Assembly (NCBI GenBank): GCA_002360925.1
Contig: DERN01000009.1
Coordinates: 1 to 32,308, forward strand
Source of the DNA: Flavobacteriaceae bacterium UBA3339
Lineage (GTDB): Bacteria; Bacteroidota; Bacteroidia; Flavobacteriales; Flavobacteriaceae
DNA length: 32,308 bases
Direction: 5' to 3'
Of this stretch, positions 9,338 through 16,868 are shown one piece after another. Within the stretch, counting starts at the first letter, position 1, and each line of letters begins with the position of its first letter. Position numbers and translations under genes: made by a program. The notes below the pieces were generated by a model that saw only the letters and a program-made list of their open reading frames with translations, was not told where the DNA came from and searched no databases.

Positions 9338-9523
9338 ATGGGCGTAATTTATATTTTGATATGCATAAGCATATTCGTTGCAGCCGTTTTTCTGTATCTC
9401 TTCATTACTTCAGTAAAAAACGGACAGTTTGACGATCAGTACACTCCTTCTGTGAGGATACTCTTTGAGGAGGAAACGAAAAAGAAAAAAGAAATAGAAT
9501 CTGAAAAAAAACAATCAAATTAA
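9338..9523 (+). CDS. ccoS: cbb3 oxidase assembly protein CcoS
   Basis: A 61-residue protein with one membrane helix (about residues 3-25) followed by the CcoS hallmark segment KNGQFDDQYTPSVRILF. CcoS is needed for insertion of heme and copper cofactors into the CcoN subunit. The reading frame could open at a TTG at 9320, but that codon overlaps the predicted minus-7 box. The ATG at 9338 gives MGVIYILI, the usual CcoS N-terminus, so I chose it. The Lys/Glu-rich tail is typical of the family. It lies 6 nt upstream of ccoNO and is the first gene of the operon. Its usual partner, the copper exporter ccoI, is not adjacent. Confidence 0.9.
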   Translation: MGVIYILICISIFVAAVFLYLFITSVKNGQFDDQYTPSVRILFEEETKKKKEIESEKKQSN

Positions 9524-9529
9524 TTAACT

Positions 9530-11713
9530 ATGGAAGTACAACAATTTTACTACGACAACAAAATTGTAAAAAAGTTCCTTTATGCCTCAATATTCTTCGG
9601 AGTAGTAGGTATGCTTGTAGGGTTGCTTTTAGCAGTGATGTTTATTTTTCCAAATATTACAGATAATATTCCTTGGCTTAGTTTTGGTCGTTTAAGACCA
9701 TTGCATACCAATGCAGTTATCTTTGCTTTTGTGGGGAATGCGATATTTGGAGGTGTTTATTACTCGTTACAACGATTGTTAAAAACTAGAATGTATAGTG
9801 ATGTTTTAAGTAATATCAATTTCTGGGGATGGCAGTTGATTATCGTTGCAGCGGTTTTAACATTACCTCTAGGATATACTTCTTCTAAAGAATATGCCGA
9901 ATTAGAGTGGCCAATCGATATTGCAATTGCAATTGTTTGGGTAACTTTTGGTATTAACATGATTATGACGATTTTAAGAAGAAGAGAGCGTCACTTATAT
10001 GTAGCTATTTGGTTCTATTTAGCAACATTTGTTACAGTAGCGGTTCTACATATTTTCAATAACCTTGAATTACCAGTAAGTTATTTAAAATCATATTCAG
10101 TTTACGCAGGTGTACAAGATGCTTTGGTGCAATGGTGGTACGGACATAATGCGGTAGCATTCTTCTTAACAACGCCATTCTTAGGATTAATGTATTATTA
10201 TCTTCCTAAAATCGCAAATCGTCCGGTTTACTCGTATAGATTATCAATTATCCACTTCTGGTCGTTAATCTTCTTATACATTTGGGCAGGACCTCACCAC
10301 TTATTATATTCTGCTTTACCAGAATGGGCTCAGAATTTAGGTGTTGTTTTCTCAGTAATGTTAATTGCTCCATCTTGGGGAGGTATGATTAACGGGCTTT
10401 TAACGCTTCGTGGAGCTTGGGATAAAGTTAGAACTGAACCCGTTTTAAAATTCTTCGTAGTTGCAATTACAGGATATGGTATGGCTACGTTTGAAGGACC
10501 AATGCTTTCATTGAAAAACGTAAACGCTATTGCACACTATACAGACTGGATCGTTGCACACGTTCACGTTGGAGCTTTAGCTTGGAATGGCTTTATGGCG
10601 TTCGGAATTGTTTATTGGTTATTTCCTCGTTTAGCAAAAACAGAATTATTCTCTAAAAAATTAGCAAATTTCCATTTCTGGATCGGAACATTAGGAATCG
10701 TTTTATATACCATTCCGTTATATGTAGCAGGTTTCTCTCAACACATGATGTGGAAACAATTCAACCCAGACGGAACATTAAAATATGGTAACTTCCTAGA
10801 AACAGTAACTGCAATTATGCCAATGTACGTAATGAGAGCAGTTGGAGGTACTTTATATGTAGTTGGAGCTTTAGTTTTAGTATATAACATTTACAAAACA
10901 GTTACAGCAGGACAAAAAATTGAAGACGAATATGCAGAAGCACCAGCTTTAGTTCGTATTTCTAAATCAAGATTAAAAGGCGAAGGTTTCCATACTTGGT
11001 TAGAACGTAAACCAATTCAGTTAACAGTTTTAGCTTTAATTACAATTTTAATTGGTGGTATTGTTCAAATTATTCCAACCTTAGTTGTAGAATCCAACAT
11101 TCCAACAATTGCAAGTGTAAAACCATATACTCCATTAGAAGTTGAAGGACGTGATTTATATATCAGAGAAGGATGTGTAAGTTGTCACTCACAAATGGTT
11201 CGTCCGTTTAGAAGTGAAGTAGAACGTTACGGAGAATATTCTAAATCAGGAGAATATGTTTACGATCATCCATTCTTATGGGGATCAAGAAGAACAGGTC
11301 CGGATTTACATAGATTAGGAGGTAAATATTCTGACAACTGGCATTTCAATCACATGTACGATCCACAAAGTACATCTTACGGATCAATCATGCCAGCTTA
11401 TAAATGGCTTTTCGATAATAAGGCAATGGATTTCTCTAAAATAGAAACCAAAATGAGAACCTTGAAAAAATTAGGAGTTCCTTATACAGATGAAGAAATT
11501 GCTAACGCATCTGCAAGTATAAAAGCTCAAGCCGAAAAGATTGAAGAAAATCTTAAAGGAGATCCTGATTTCGTAAAATCTTACGAAGCTAGTAAAGAAG
11601 CTGCTGCTGCTAAAGGCGAAGAATTTGTTCCGATGAGCCAACGTGAGATTACAGCATTAATTGCTTACTTACAACGTTTAGGAACCGATATTAAAGTAAA
11701 AGCTGAAAACTAA
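9530..11713 (+). CDS. ccoNO: cbb3 cytochrome c oxidase, fused subunits I and II (CcoN-CcoO)
   Basis: The 727-residue protein joins the heme-copper catalytic subunit to the membrane-bound monoheme cytochrome c subunit, a fusion common in Bacteroidota. The first ~500 residues carry about 12-14 membrane helices. Visible ligands are His59 (LRPLHTN, low-spin heme), His206 (WYGHN) and His256-His257 (GPHH) for CuB, and His344 and His346 (AHVHVG) for the heme pair. After another membrane helix (about 496-520), CVSCH at 549-553 binds heme c. The CcoO signatures SQMVRPFRSE and GPDLHRLGGKYSD follow. The enzyme reduces oxygen at high affinity and pumps protons, receiving electrons through CcoP. The gene lies between ccoS (6 nt) and ccoQ (6 nt). 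Confidence 0.96.
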   Translation: MEVQQFYYDNKIVKKFLYASIFFGVVGMLVGLLLAVMFIFPNITDNIPWLSFGRLRPLHTNAVIFAFVGNAIFGGVYYSLQRLLKTRMYSDVLSNINFWGWQLIIVAAVLTLPLGYTSSKEYAELEWPIDIAIAIVWVTFGINMIMTILRRRERHLYVAIWFYLATFVTVAVLHIFNNLELPVSYLKSYSVYAGVQDALVQWWYGHNAVAFFLTTPFLGLMYYYLPKIANRPVYSYRLSIIHFWSLIFLYIWAGPHHLLYSALPEWAQNLGVVFSVMLIAPSWGGMINGLLTLRGAWDKVRTEPVLKFFVVAITGYGMATFEGPMLSLKNVNAIAHYTDWIVAHVHVGALAWNGFMAFGIVYWLFPRLAKTELFSKKLANFHFWIGTLGIVLYTIPLYVAGFSQHMMWKQFNPDGTLKYGNFLETVTAIMPMYVMRAVGGTLYVVGALVLVYNIYKTVTAGQKIEDEYAEAPALVRISKSRLKGEGFHTWLERKPIQLTVLALITILIGGIVQIIPTLVVESNIPTIASVKPYTPLEVEGRDLYIREGCVSCHSQMVRPFRSEVERYGEYSKSGEYVYDHPFLWGSRRTGPDLHRLGGKYSDNWHFNHMYDPQSTSYGSIMPAYKWLFDNKAMDFSKIETKMRTLKKLGVPYTDEEIANASASIKAQAEKIEENLKGDPDFVKSYEASKEAAAAKGEEFVPMSQREITALIAYLQRLGTDIKVKAEN

Positions 11714-11719
11714 TTAGGT

Positions 11720-11923
11720 ATGTTAAAGTTTATTAAACACAATATGGATACAATTATGGGGATAGAATTATTCCCCATGATTGCCCTGCTCATCTTCTTT
11801 GTTTTCTTTTTAGGATTAATACTTTGGGTATTCACTTACAAAAAAGAAGCAATTAACGAATTGAGTATGCTGCCTTTGCAGAACGATGAAGAAAACGAAA
11901 AACAGAACCACATAAAACAATAA
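11720..11923 (+). CDS. ccoQ: cbb3 oxidase small subunit CcoQ-like
   Basis: A 67-residue protein with a single strong membrane helix (about residues 17-41) containing repeated Phe and Leu, then a charged cytosolic tail rich in Glu, Asn and Lys. CcoQ/FixQ stabilises the assembled oxidase by helping CcoP associate with CcoNO. Sequence conservation in this family is weak, so the call rests mainly on size, topology and position: 6 nt after ccoNO and 3 nt before ccoP. A slightly unusual feature is the 10-residue hydrophilic stretch before the helix. Confidence 0.8.
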   Translation: MLKFIKHNMDTIMGIELFPMIALLIFFVFFLGLILWVFTYKKEAINELSMLPLQNDEENEKQNHIKQ

Positions 11924-11926
11924 AAT

Positions 11927-12886
11927 ATGAAACGATTTTTTCCAGTATATGTCCGCGTTCCTTTGATATTATTTATATTCTACGGAGCTATTGAGTACTT
12001 TGTGGATTCAGGCGACAAACCTGCAATAGTGGAATATCCTTCCTTACTGTTACTTTTAGGTTTGGTGTTATTAGTGTTAATTGCTTTAGAAATAGTAGCA
12101 AGTGCATCAAACAACATCATTAACCAATTAATGACACCGGAAGAACGTGCAGAAAAAGAACGTTTAGATAATTTACCGCTTTCAGAAAGCCCTGCATTTA
12201 AGAAAATAATGCAGAAATTAACAAAAACAAAATCTATCACCGAAGAGAAAAATCTTGAGTTAGATCATGATTACGACGGAATTAAAGAGTTAGATAACGA
12301 TTTACCGCCTTGGTGGGTGTATCTTTTCTATGTTACAATTATTTTCTCGATTGTATATTTAGGTAGATATCATTTATTCGGAGGCGACGGGCAAATTCAA
12401 GAATTAGAAAAAGAGATTGCAATTGCTCAGAAAGAAATCGAAGAGTATAAGAAAACAGCTCCAGATTTATTAACTGCAGATCAAGTTGTTGTTTCAACCG
12501 ATCCAGCAGATTTAGCAGCAGGAAAATCAATTTTCGATTTAAACTGTGTTGCTTGTCACAGAGCTGATGGAGGTGGTGGAATTGGTCCAAACCTAACTGA
12601 TGAATATTGGATTTTAGGAGGAGACATTAAAGACATTTTCCATACAATTATGGAAGGTGGTCGTGATGGAAAAGGAATGGTTCCTTGGAAAACACAAATC
12701 AAACCAACCGATATTGCTAAAGTATCAAGTTATATCGTATCCTTACAAGGAACAAACCCTGCAGATGCAAAAGCTCCCGAAGGTGATAAATTTATACCTA
12801 AGGCAGATGATGGAGCCGCAGAAGTAGTTGAACAAAATGCAGCCGAAGGTACAGAGGAAACTCCAACAACTGAAACTGCACAATAA
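11927..12886 (+). CDS. ccoP: cbb3 oxidase diheme-family subunit CcoP, single-heme form
   Basis: A 319-residue protein that feeds electrons from soluble or membrane cytochrome c to CcoNO. Two hydrophobic segments (about 10-27 and 37-60) precede the FixP_N element, whose helix lies at about 127-151 (PPWWVYLFYV). A predicted coiled stretch rich in Glu and Lys (about 157-178) leads to one cytochrome c domain: CVACH at 207-211, with Met251 (GKGMVPW) as likely axial ligand. No second CXXCH exists, whereas proteobacterial CcoP has two hemes. The tail after about 275 is acidic and Ala/Thr/Glu-rich, probably disordered. The gene ends the first part of the operon just before a strong terminator. Confidence 0.93.
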   Translation: MKRFFPVYVRVPLILFIFYGAIEYFVDSGDKPAIVEYPSLLLLLGLVLLVLIALEIVASASNNIINQLMTPEERAEKERLDNLPLSESPAFKKIMQKLTKTKSITEEKNLELDHDYDGIKELDNDLPPWWVYLFYVTIIFSIVYLGRYHLFGGDGQIQELEKEIAIAQKEIEEYKKTAPDLLTADQVVVSTDPADLAAGKSIFDLNCVACHRADGGGGIGPNLTDEYWILGGDIKDIFHTIMEGGRDGKGMVPWKTQIKPTDIAKVSSYIVSLQGTNPADAKAPEGDKFIPKADDGAAEVVEQNAAEGTEETPTTETAQ

Positions 12887-12927
12887 TATTCCATAATCAT
12901 TTGGAGGGTTTTAGTTTTATTTTTCTT

Positions 12928-12963
12928 CCACAGCCCTTCAGCCTGAAGGGCTGTGGTTTTTTT
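12928..12963 (+). terminator. Strong intrinsic terminator between ccoP and ccoG
   Basis: A perfect 13-bp GC-rich stem (CCACAGCCCTTCA, 12928-12940, with its complement at 12944-12956) has a GCC loop and is followed by seven Ts. It divides the structural oxidase genes from the assembly genes ccoG-ccoH. Confidence 0.93.
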
Positions 12964-13016
12964 AGAATAAGCTAAAAAGAAATTAAAGAGATTTAGGTAA
13001 CATAAAAAATGTAGTT

Positions 13017-14438
13017 ATGAGTACTAATGAAGAAGAAAGTTTTAGAGATAGTATAGGAACCATTGATAAAGAAGGGAAAAGAGCGTGGATTTATCCTAAA
13101 AAGCCAGCCGGTAAGTTTTACGATAAACGTAAATGGGTTAGTTACTTTTTATTAATTGCGCTATTGGTTTCTCCTTTTATTAAAATTAATGGCAACCAGT
13201 TATTCTTATTTAATGTTTTAGAACGAAAATTCTCAATTTTTGGATTTACGTTCTGGCCGCAAGATTTTTACATTGTCGTAATAGCCATGATTATCTGTAT
13301 TGTTTTTGTGGCGTTGTTTACGGTTGTTTTCGGACGTATCTTCTGTGGCTGGATTTGTCCTCAGACGATTTTCATGGAAATGGTTTTCCGAAGAATCGAA
13401 TATTGGATTGAAGGAGATAGAGGAGCCCAAATACGATTAAACAAACAAGAATGGAATGCAGAAAAAATCCGTAAGAAAGTTTCAAAATGGATTATTTTCT
13501 TTATCATTTCGTTTATCATTGCAAATGTGTTTTTGGCATATATTTTAGGAAGTGATCAAGTACTTTCGATGGTTAAAAACGGACCATTAAACAACATTTC
13601 AACTTTTATTGCCTTGTTGATTTTTACAGGAGTTTTCTATTTCGTTTTCGTGTGGTTTAGAGAACAAGTTTGTTTAATTGCATGTCCTTATGGGCGTTTA
13701 CAAGGAGTTTTATTAGACGAAAAATCTATTATCGTGGCTTACGATTATGTTCGTGGAGAAGGCGATAACGGTCGTGCAAAATTCAAAAAAAATGAAAGCA
13801 GACCCGAAAAAGGTTACGGAGATTGTATCGATTGTAATCAATGTGTTTTGGTTTGTCCAACAGGTATCGATATTAGAAACGGAACGCAGTTAGAATGCGT
13901 AAACTGTACAGCTTGTATCGATGTTTGTGATCACATGATGGAATCGGTAAGTTTACCAAAAGGTTTGATTCGTTATGCTTCAGAAAGTGAAATTGCAAAG
14001 AAAGAAAAGTTCAAGTTTACCGGAAGAATGAAAGGTTATACTGCTGTTTTAGGAATTTTAATTGGTGTTTTAGCAGGACTTTTATTTTTACGAAGTGATG
14101 TTGAAGCAAAAGTATTAAGATTACCAGGACAGTTGTTCGAACATAAAGGCGATAATATTAGTAATGTTTACACGTATAAAATTGCCAATAAAACGATTAA
14201 AGATTTTGATAACGTTACTTTTAAAGTTGTAAAACCAGAAGATAGTAAAGTAATTTTGGTAGGAAACCAAAGTATCAAAATTCCGAAAGAAGATATGGTT
14301 CAAGGTACATTGTTTATCGAAATTCCACAAAGATTGGTAGAAGGAGATAAAACCGAAGTACAATTAGAAGTTTACGATGGTGATCAATTAATCGATCATA
14401 CAAAAACAAATTTCTTAGGACCAAGAACCTTTAATTAG
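13017..14438 (+). CDS. ccoG: Cytochrome c oxidase accessory protein CcoG (FixG/RdxA)
   Basis: A 473-residue membrane ferredoxin. Several membrane helices lie in residues ~40-230, with the conserved CGWICPQ and CLIACPYGRLQG motifs. A double 4Fe-4S domain follows, with cysteines at 270, 273, 276, 280 and 294, 297, 300, 304. After a further helix (about 341-360), a C-terminal extracytoplasmic Ig-like domain (IG-like FixG_C) runs to the end. CcoG is known as a Cu(II) reductase that supplies Cu(I) for cbb3 assembly. The ATG at 13017 is well placed and gives a full-length family member. I see no TAnnTTTG box in the 53 nt after the upstream terminator, so expression may rely on read-through or on an atypical promoter. 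Confidence 0.95.
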   Translation: MSTNEEESFRDSIGTIDKEGKRAWIYPKKPAGKFYDKRKWVSYFLLIALLVSPFIKINGNQLFLFNVLERKFSIFGFTFWPQDFYIVVIAMIICIVFVALFTVVFGRIFCGWICPQTIFMEMVFRRIEYWIEGDRGAQIRLNKQEWNAEKIRKKVSKWIIFFIISFIIANVFLAYILGSDQVLSMVKNGPLNNISTFIALLIFTGVFYFVFVWFREQVCLIACPYGRLQGVLLDEKSIIVAYDYVRGEGDNGRAKFKKNESRPEKGYGDCIDCNQCVLVCPTGIDIRNGTQLECVNCTACIDVCDHMMESVSLPKGLIRYASESEIAKKEKFKFTGRMKGYTAVLGILIGVLAGLLFLRSDVEAKVLRLPGQLFEHKGDNISNVYTYKIANKTIKDFDNVTFKVVKPEDSKVILVGNQSIKIPKEDMVQGTLFIEIPQRLVEGDKTEVQLEVYDGDQLIDHTKTNFLGPRTFN

Positions 14439-14443
14439 GATTT

Positions 14444-14509
14444 GAATATCCGCTTTCTATGATTTCAATGGGAATCAAAAGGTCTTCATGAATTAAAAAG
14501 CGGATATTC
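14444..14509. repeat. 13-bp inverted repeat between ccoG and ccoH
   Basis: GAATATCCGCTTT at 14444-14456 is perfectly complementary to 14497-14509, enclosing a 40-nt loop. The loop itself can form a smaller stem (GATTTC at 14461-14466 with GGAATC at 14471-14476). No T-run follows, so it does not look like an intrinsic terminator. It may act as an RNA processing or stability element between the two coding regions. Confidence 0.75.
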
Positions 14510-14544
14510 ATTCAAACAGAAATTAAAACTAAAACAAAATTCAA

Positions 14545-15000
14545 ATGAAAATAAAATTTAATTGGGGTACAGGAATCGTAATAGGCATCGTGTGTTTTAT
14601 GGTGTTTATATTACAATACGTAATTCGTGTGCAGTTGGACGCACGTTATGATAACGAACTCGTTACCGAAAATTATTATCAAAAAGAAGTTGAGGTAAAC
14701 AGTAATAGAATAAAACAGGAAAAAGCCGGTGAATTAGGAGCGGAGCTTAAAGTTGAAACTTCAGACAAAGGAATTGAAGTGTTTTTTCCAAAAGATTTTA
14801 ATTATGAAAAAATTCAAGGTGAAATATCCCTATACAGACCGTCGAACCAGGCTCTTGACCAGACTTTTCCATTAAAAATGTCGTCAAATTATTTGCTTAT
14901 ACCTAAATCTCGCCTGGTAGACGGTCGCTGGGATATTACCTTAAATTTTGATTACGAAGGTAACGAATATCAAGTACAAAAAACATTAATATTAAAATGA
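14545..15000 (+). CDS. ccoH: cbb3 oxidase assembly protein CcoH (FixH family)
   Basis: A 151-residue protein with one N-terminal membrane helix (about residues 9-28) and an extracytoplasmic beta-rich domain, matching the FixH fold and size. The segment LVTENYYQKEVEVN is the recognisable FixH signature; the C-terminus follows the pattern RWDITLNFDYEGNEY. CcoH takes part in late assembly or stability of the cbb3 oxidase. The stop codon overlaps the next start (ATGA at 14997-15000), so the two are probably translationally coupled. It is separated from ccoG by 106 nt containing a large inverted repeat, so its transcript level could differ from that of ccoG. Confidence 0.9.
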   Translation: MKIKFNWGTGIVIGIVCFMVFILQYVIRVQLDARYDNELVTENYYQKEVEVNSNRIKQEKAGELGAELKVETSDKGIEVFFPKDFNYEKIQGEISLYRPSNQALDQTFPLKMSSNYLLIPKSRLVDGRWDITLNFDYEGNEYQVQKTLILK

Positions 15001-15692
15001 TCATTCCTTTATTATTAGGTTTATTCAGTAGTTTACATTGTGTAGGAATGTGCGGTCCTATAGCTTTAGCTTTGCCCGTTCACCAATTCGATATCACGAA
15101 AAAAACGGCCTGTATTATAATCTATCATTTAGGAAGAATATTAATGTATGCTTTATTAGGAGTTGGGTTTGGAACGATTGGTAAAGGATTATTTATTGCC
15201 GGATTTCATCAAAATGTATCGGTAATTTTAGGAGTTCTCTTAATTCTAGGAGTCTTATTTTTTAACGAAAGTAAAATTCAAAATAGTATTTATACAAACT
15301 CGAAATGGTTTGTAAAAGTTAAAGGTTATTTCGGGACTTTTATCAGAAAAAAAACATTGAGTTCGTTTTTTGTTCTAGGAGTTTTAAACGGATTATTACC
15401 ATGTGCCATGATTTATATGGCTTTGTTTGGCGCTACAGCAACACAAGGAAGTTTACACGGAGCATTATTTATGTTTTGGTTTGGATTGGGAACAATTCCG
15501 CTTCTTACAGCAGTTGTTTGGATGAGCCAATGGGTAAATAAGCATTTTAAAAACAAGATGAAGAAAATTGTTCCTACCTTTTTGATACTAACTGGAGTTT
15601 TATTAATTGTAAGAGGTTTAGGATTGGATATTCCATTTTTATCGCCTTCAACTTTACAATTGTTTATATCGGGAAATCCACAATGCTTTTAA
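14997..15692 (+). CDS. TauE/SafE-like (DsbD_2 family) membrane protein of the cbb3 locus
   Basis: A 231-residue protein of about six membrane helices. The first begins with SSLHCVGMCGP (Cys15, Cys19). A third conserved Cys lies at 136 (LPCAM) at the start of the second half, giving the internal two-fold layout of the DsbD/UreH-like transporter group. Databases commonly label it sulfite exporter TauE/SafE. Its constant position behind ccoH in Flavobacteriaceae suggests a role in copper or thiol handling during oxidase assembly, but that is inference. It overlaps ccoH by 4 nt and is the last gene before a strong terminator. The substrate is unknown. Confidence 0.85.
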   Translation: MIIPLLLGLFSSLHCVGMCGPIALALPVHQFDITKKTACIIIYHLGRILMYALLGVGFGTIGKGLFIAGFHQNVSVILGVLLILGVLFFNESKIQNSIYTNSKWFVKVKGYFGTFIRKKTLSSFFVLGVLNGLLPCAMIYMALFGATATQGSLHGALFMFWFGLGTIPLLTAVVWMSQWVNKHFKNKMKKIVPTFLILTGVLLIVRGLGLDIPFLSPSTLQLFISGNPQCF

Positions 15693-15728
15693 ACATATAA
15701 AAATTAACCATTCAATTTCACTTATTTT

Positions 15729-15767
15729 AGGAATGCGAAAGATCTTCGATCTTTCGCATTCCTTTTT
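15729..15767 (+). terminator. Intrinsic terminator at the end of the cbb3 locus
   Basis: A perfect 16-bp stem (15729-15744 with 15748-15763) has a TTC loop and is followed by a run of five Ts. On the opposite strand no T-run follows, so it serves the + strand operon. Confidence 0.92.
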
Positions 15768-15809
15768 ACAATGTTTTTGTATTGTTTAATAATGGTTTGT
15801 AAACACAAA

Positions 15810-15839
15810 AAAAATCCCGAAAATGTTTTCGGGATTTTT
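15810..15839. terminator. Bidirectional terminator between the cbb3 locus and the SOD gene
   Basis: AAAAATCCCGAAAA at 15810-15823 pairs with 15826-15839 around a TG loop, with A/T runs on both flanks. It begins 2 nt past the SOD stop codon on the - strand and backs up the + strand terminator 43 nt to the left. Confidence 0.9.
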
Positions 15840-15841
15840 AT

Positions 15842-16606
15842 TTATTTTATTAAAGATAATCTATATTCTACTTTACTCCAATCAACTAATTGCCAAAAGT
15901 TTTCAATGTATTTAGGACGTTCATTTTTGTATTTTAAATAATACGCATGTTCCCAAACATCTAAATTTAATAAAGGATAACCTTTAACTTCAGCATTCGG
16001 CATTAATGGATTGTCTTGATTTACTGAAGTCGATATTTTTAAAGTTCCATCGTTTTGATAAATCAACCAAACCCAACCCGATCCGAATAAACTTTTTCCG
16101 GCTTCGGAAAACTGAGATTTAAAATTATCAAAACTTCCAAAGTCTTTATCAATTAATTCTGCAACTTTCCCCGTTGGTCGTCCGCCTGCTTTTGGAGCTA
16201 AAATCTCCCAGAAAATGTTATGATTGTAATATCCGCCGGCATTATTTCTCAACGCACTGTTTTTTAAATCAAGTCCTTTTAAAATTTCTTCTATCGACAT
16301 AGTTTCCATTGGCGTTCCTTTTACCGCATCATTCAATTTATTGCAATAACCCAAATGATGTTTGCCGTAATGTGTTTCGACCGTTAAACCGTCCATATAA
16401 GGTTCTAAATCGTTATATCCGTAGTTTAAACCTTTCATTTGAAATGCACCTTGATTTGCCACAACCGTTTTTGGATCTCCTTTTGAAGGAATTGAATCGG
16501 TATAACTTGCATTCGGAATTTCAACTTCAATTAGTTCGTTTTTGTCTTTACAGCTCAAAAATAAGGCAGAACAAAGTGTAATTGTTGCTAAAATGCTTCT
16601 TTTCAT
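15842..16606 (-). CDS. sodA: Exported lipoprotein superoxide dismutase, Mn-type
   Basis: A 254-residue protein of the Fe/Mn superoxide dismutase family, which converts superoxide to oxygen and peroxide. It carries a lipoprotein signal (LFLSC, Cys19) and a linker of about 35 residues before the enzyme domain, so it should act in the envelope. Metal ligands are His79, His129, Asp216 and His220. Gly-Gly at 124-125 and Gln197 (NQDNPLM) are the pattern of Mn enzymes rather than Fe enzymes, although cambialistic use is possible. Gateway Tyr87 is followed by Cys88, where Val is usual. The gene lies 4 nt behind the acyl-CoA-binding protein gene at the end of the phospholipid operon and before a bidirectional terminator. 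Confidence 0.92.
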   Translation of the reverse strand: MKRSILATITLCSALFLSCKDKNELIEVEIPNASYTDSIPSKGDPKTVVANQGAFQMKGLNYGYNDLEPYMDGLTVETHYGKHHLGYCNKLNDAVKGTPMETMSIEEILKGLDLKNSALRNNAGGYYNHNIFWEILAPKAGGRPTGKVAELIDKDFGSFDNFKSQFSEAGKSLFGSGWVWLIYQNDGTLKISTSVNQDNPLMPNAEVKGYPLLNLDVWEHAYYLKYKNERPKYIENFWQLVDWSKVEYRLSLIK

Positions 16607-16610
16607 AACA

Positions 16611-16868
16611 TTATAAGTTTAAAGAATTGATCAGCTCAATATACAATTTTTTTGCTTCGTCCTGTGTTAAATGACTTACTTGATTCCATGCATTAAATTT
16701 AAATGCACGAACCAAGTCGATTTCATCCTGTTCGAAATAATCATTATATTCTAAAGTTGCCTGTTTATAATACGCATAAATGCGCAACATGATATCAGGC
16801 GGAAGTTTCTTTGAAGTATTCGAAGCTTTTTGATGTGCTTCTTGAAATAATTGCTCTAGGTTTTGCAT
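16611..16868 (-). CDS. Acyl-CoA-binding protein
   Basis: An 85-residue, all-helical protein of the ACBP family, which binds long-chain acyl-CoA with high affinity in the cytosol. The hallmarks are the YAYYKQAT segment (about residues 32-39), the FKFNAWNQV segment (about 56-64) and the C-terminal AKKLYIELI helix. Size is normal for a stand-alone ACBP. It shares one base with the upstream psd stop/start junction (TAATG at 16866-16870), so translation is probably coupled. In a phospholipid operon it may buffer acyl-CoA; this is inference, since bacterial ACBPs are little studied. Confidence 0.9.
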   Translation of the reverse strand: MQNLEQLFQEAHQKASNTSKKLPPDIMLRIYAYYKQATLEYNDYFEQDEIDLVRAFKFNAWNQVSHLTQDEAKKLYIELINSLNL

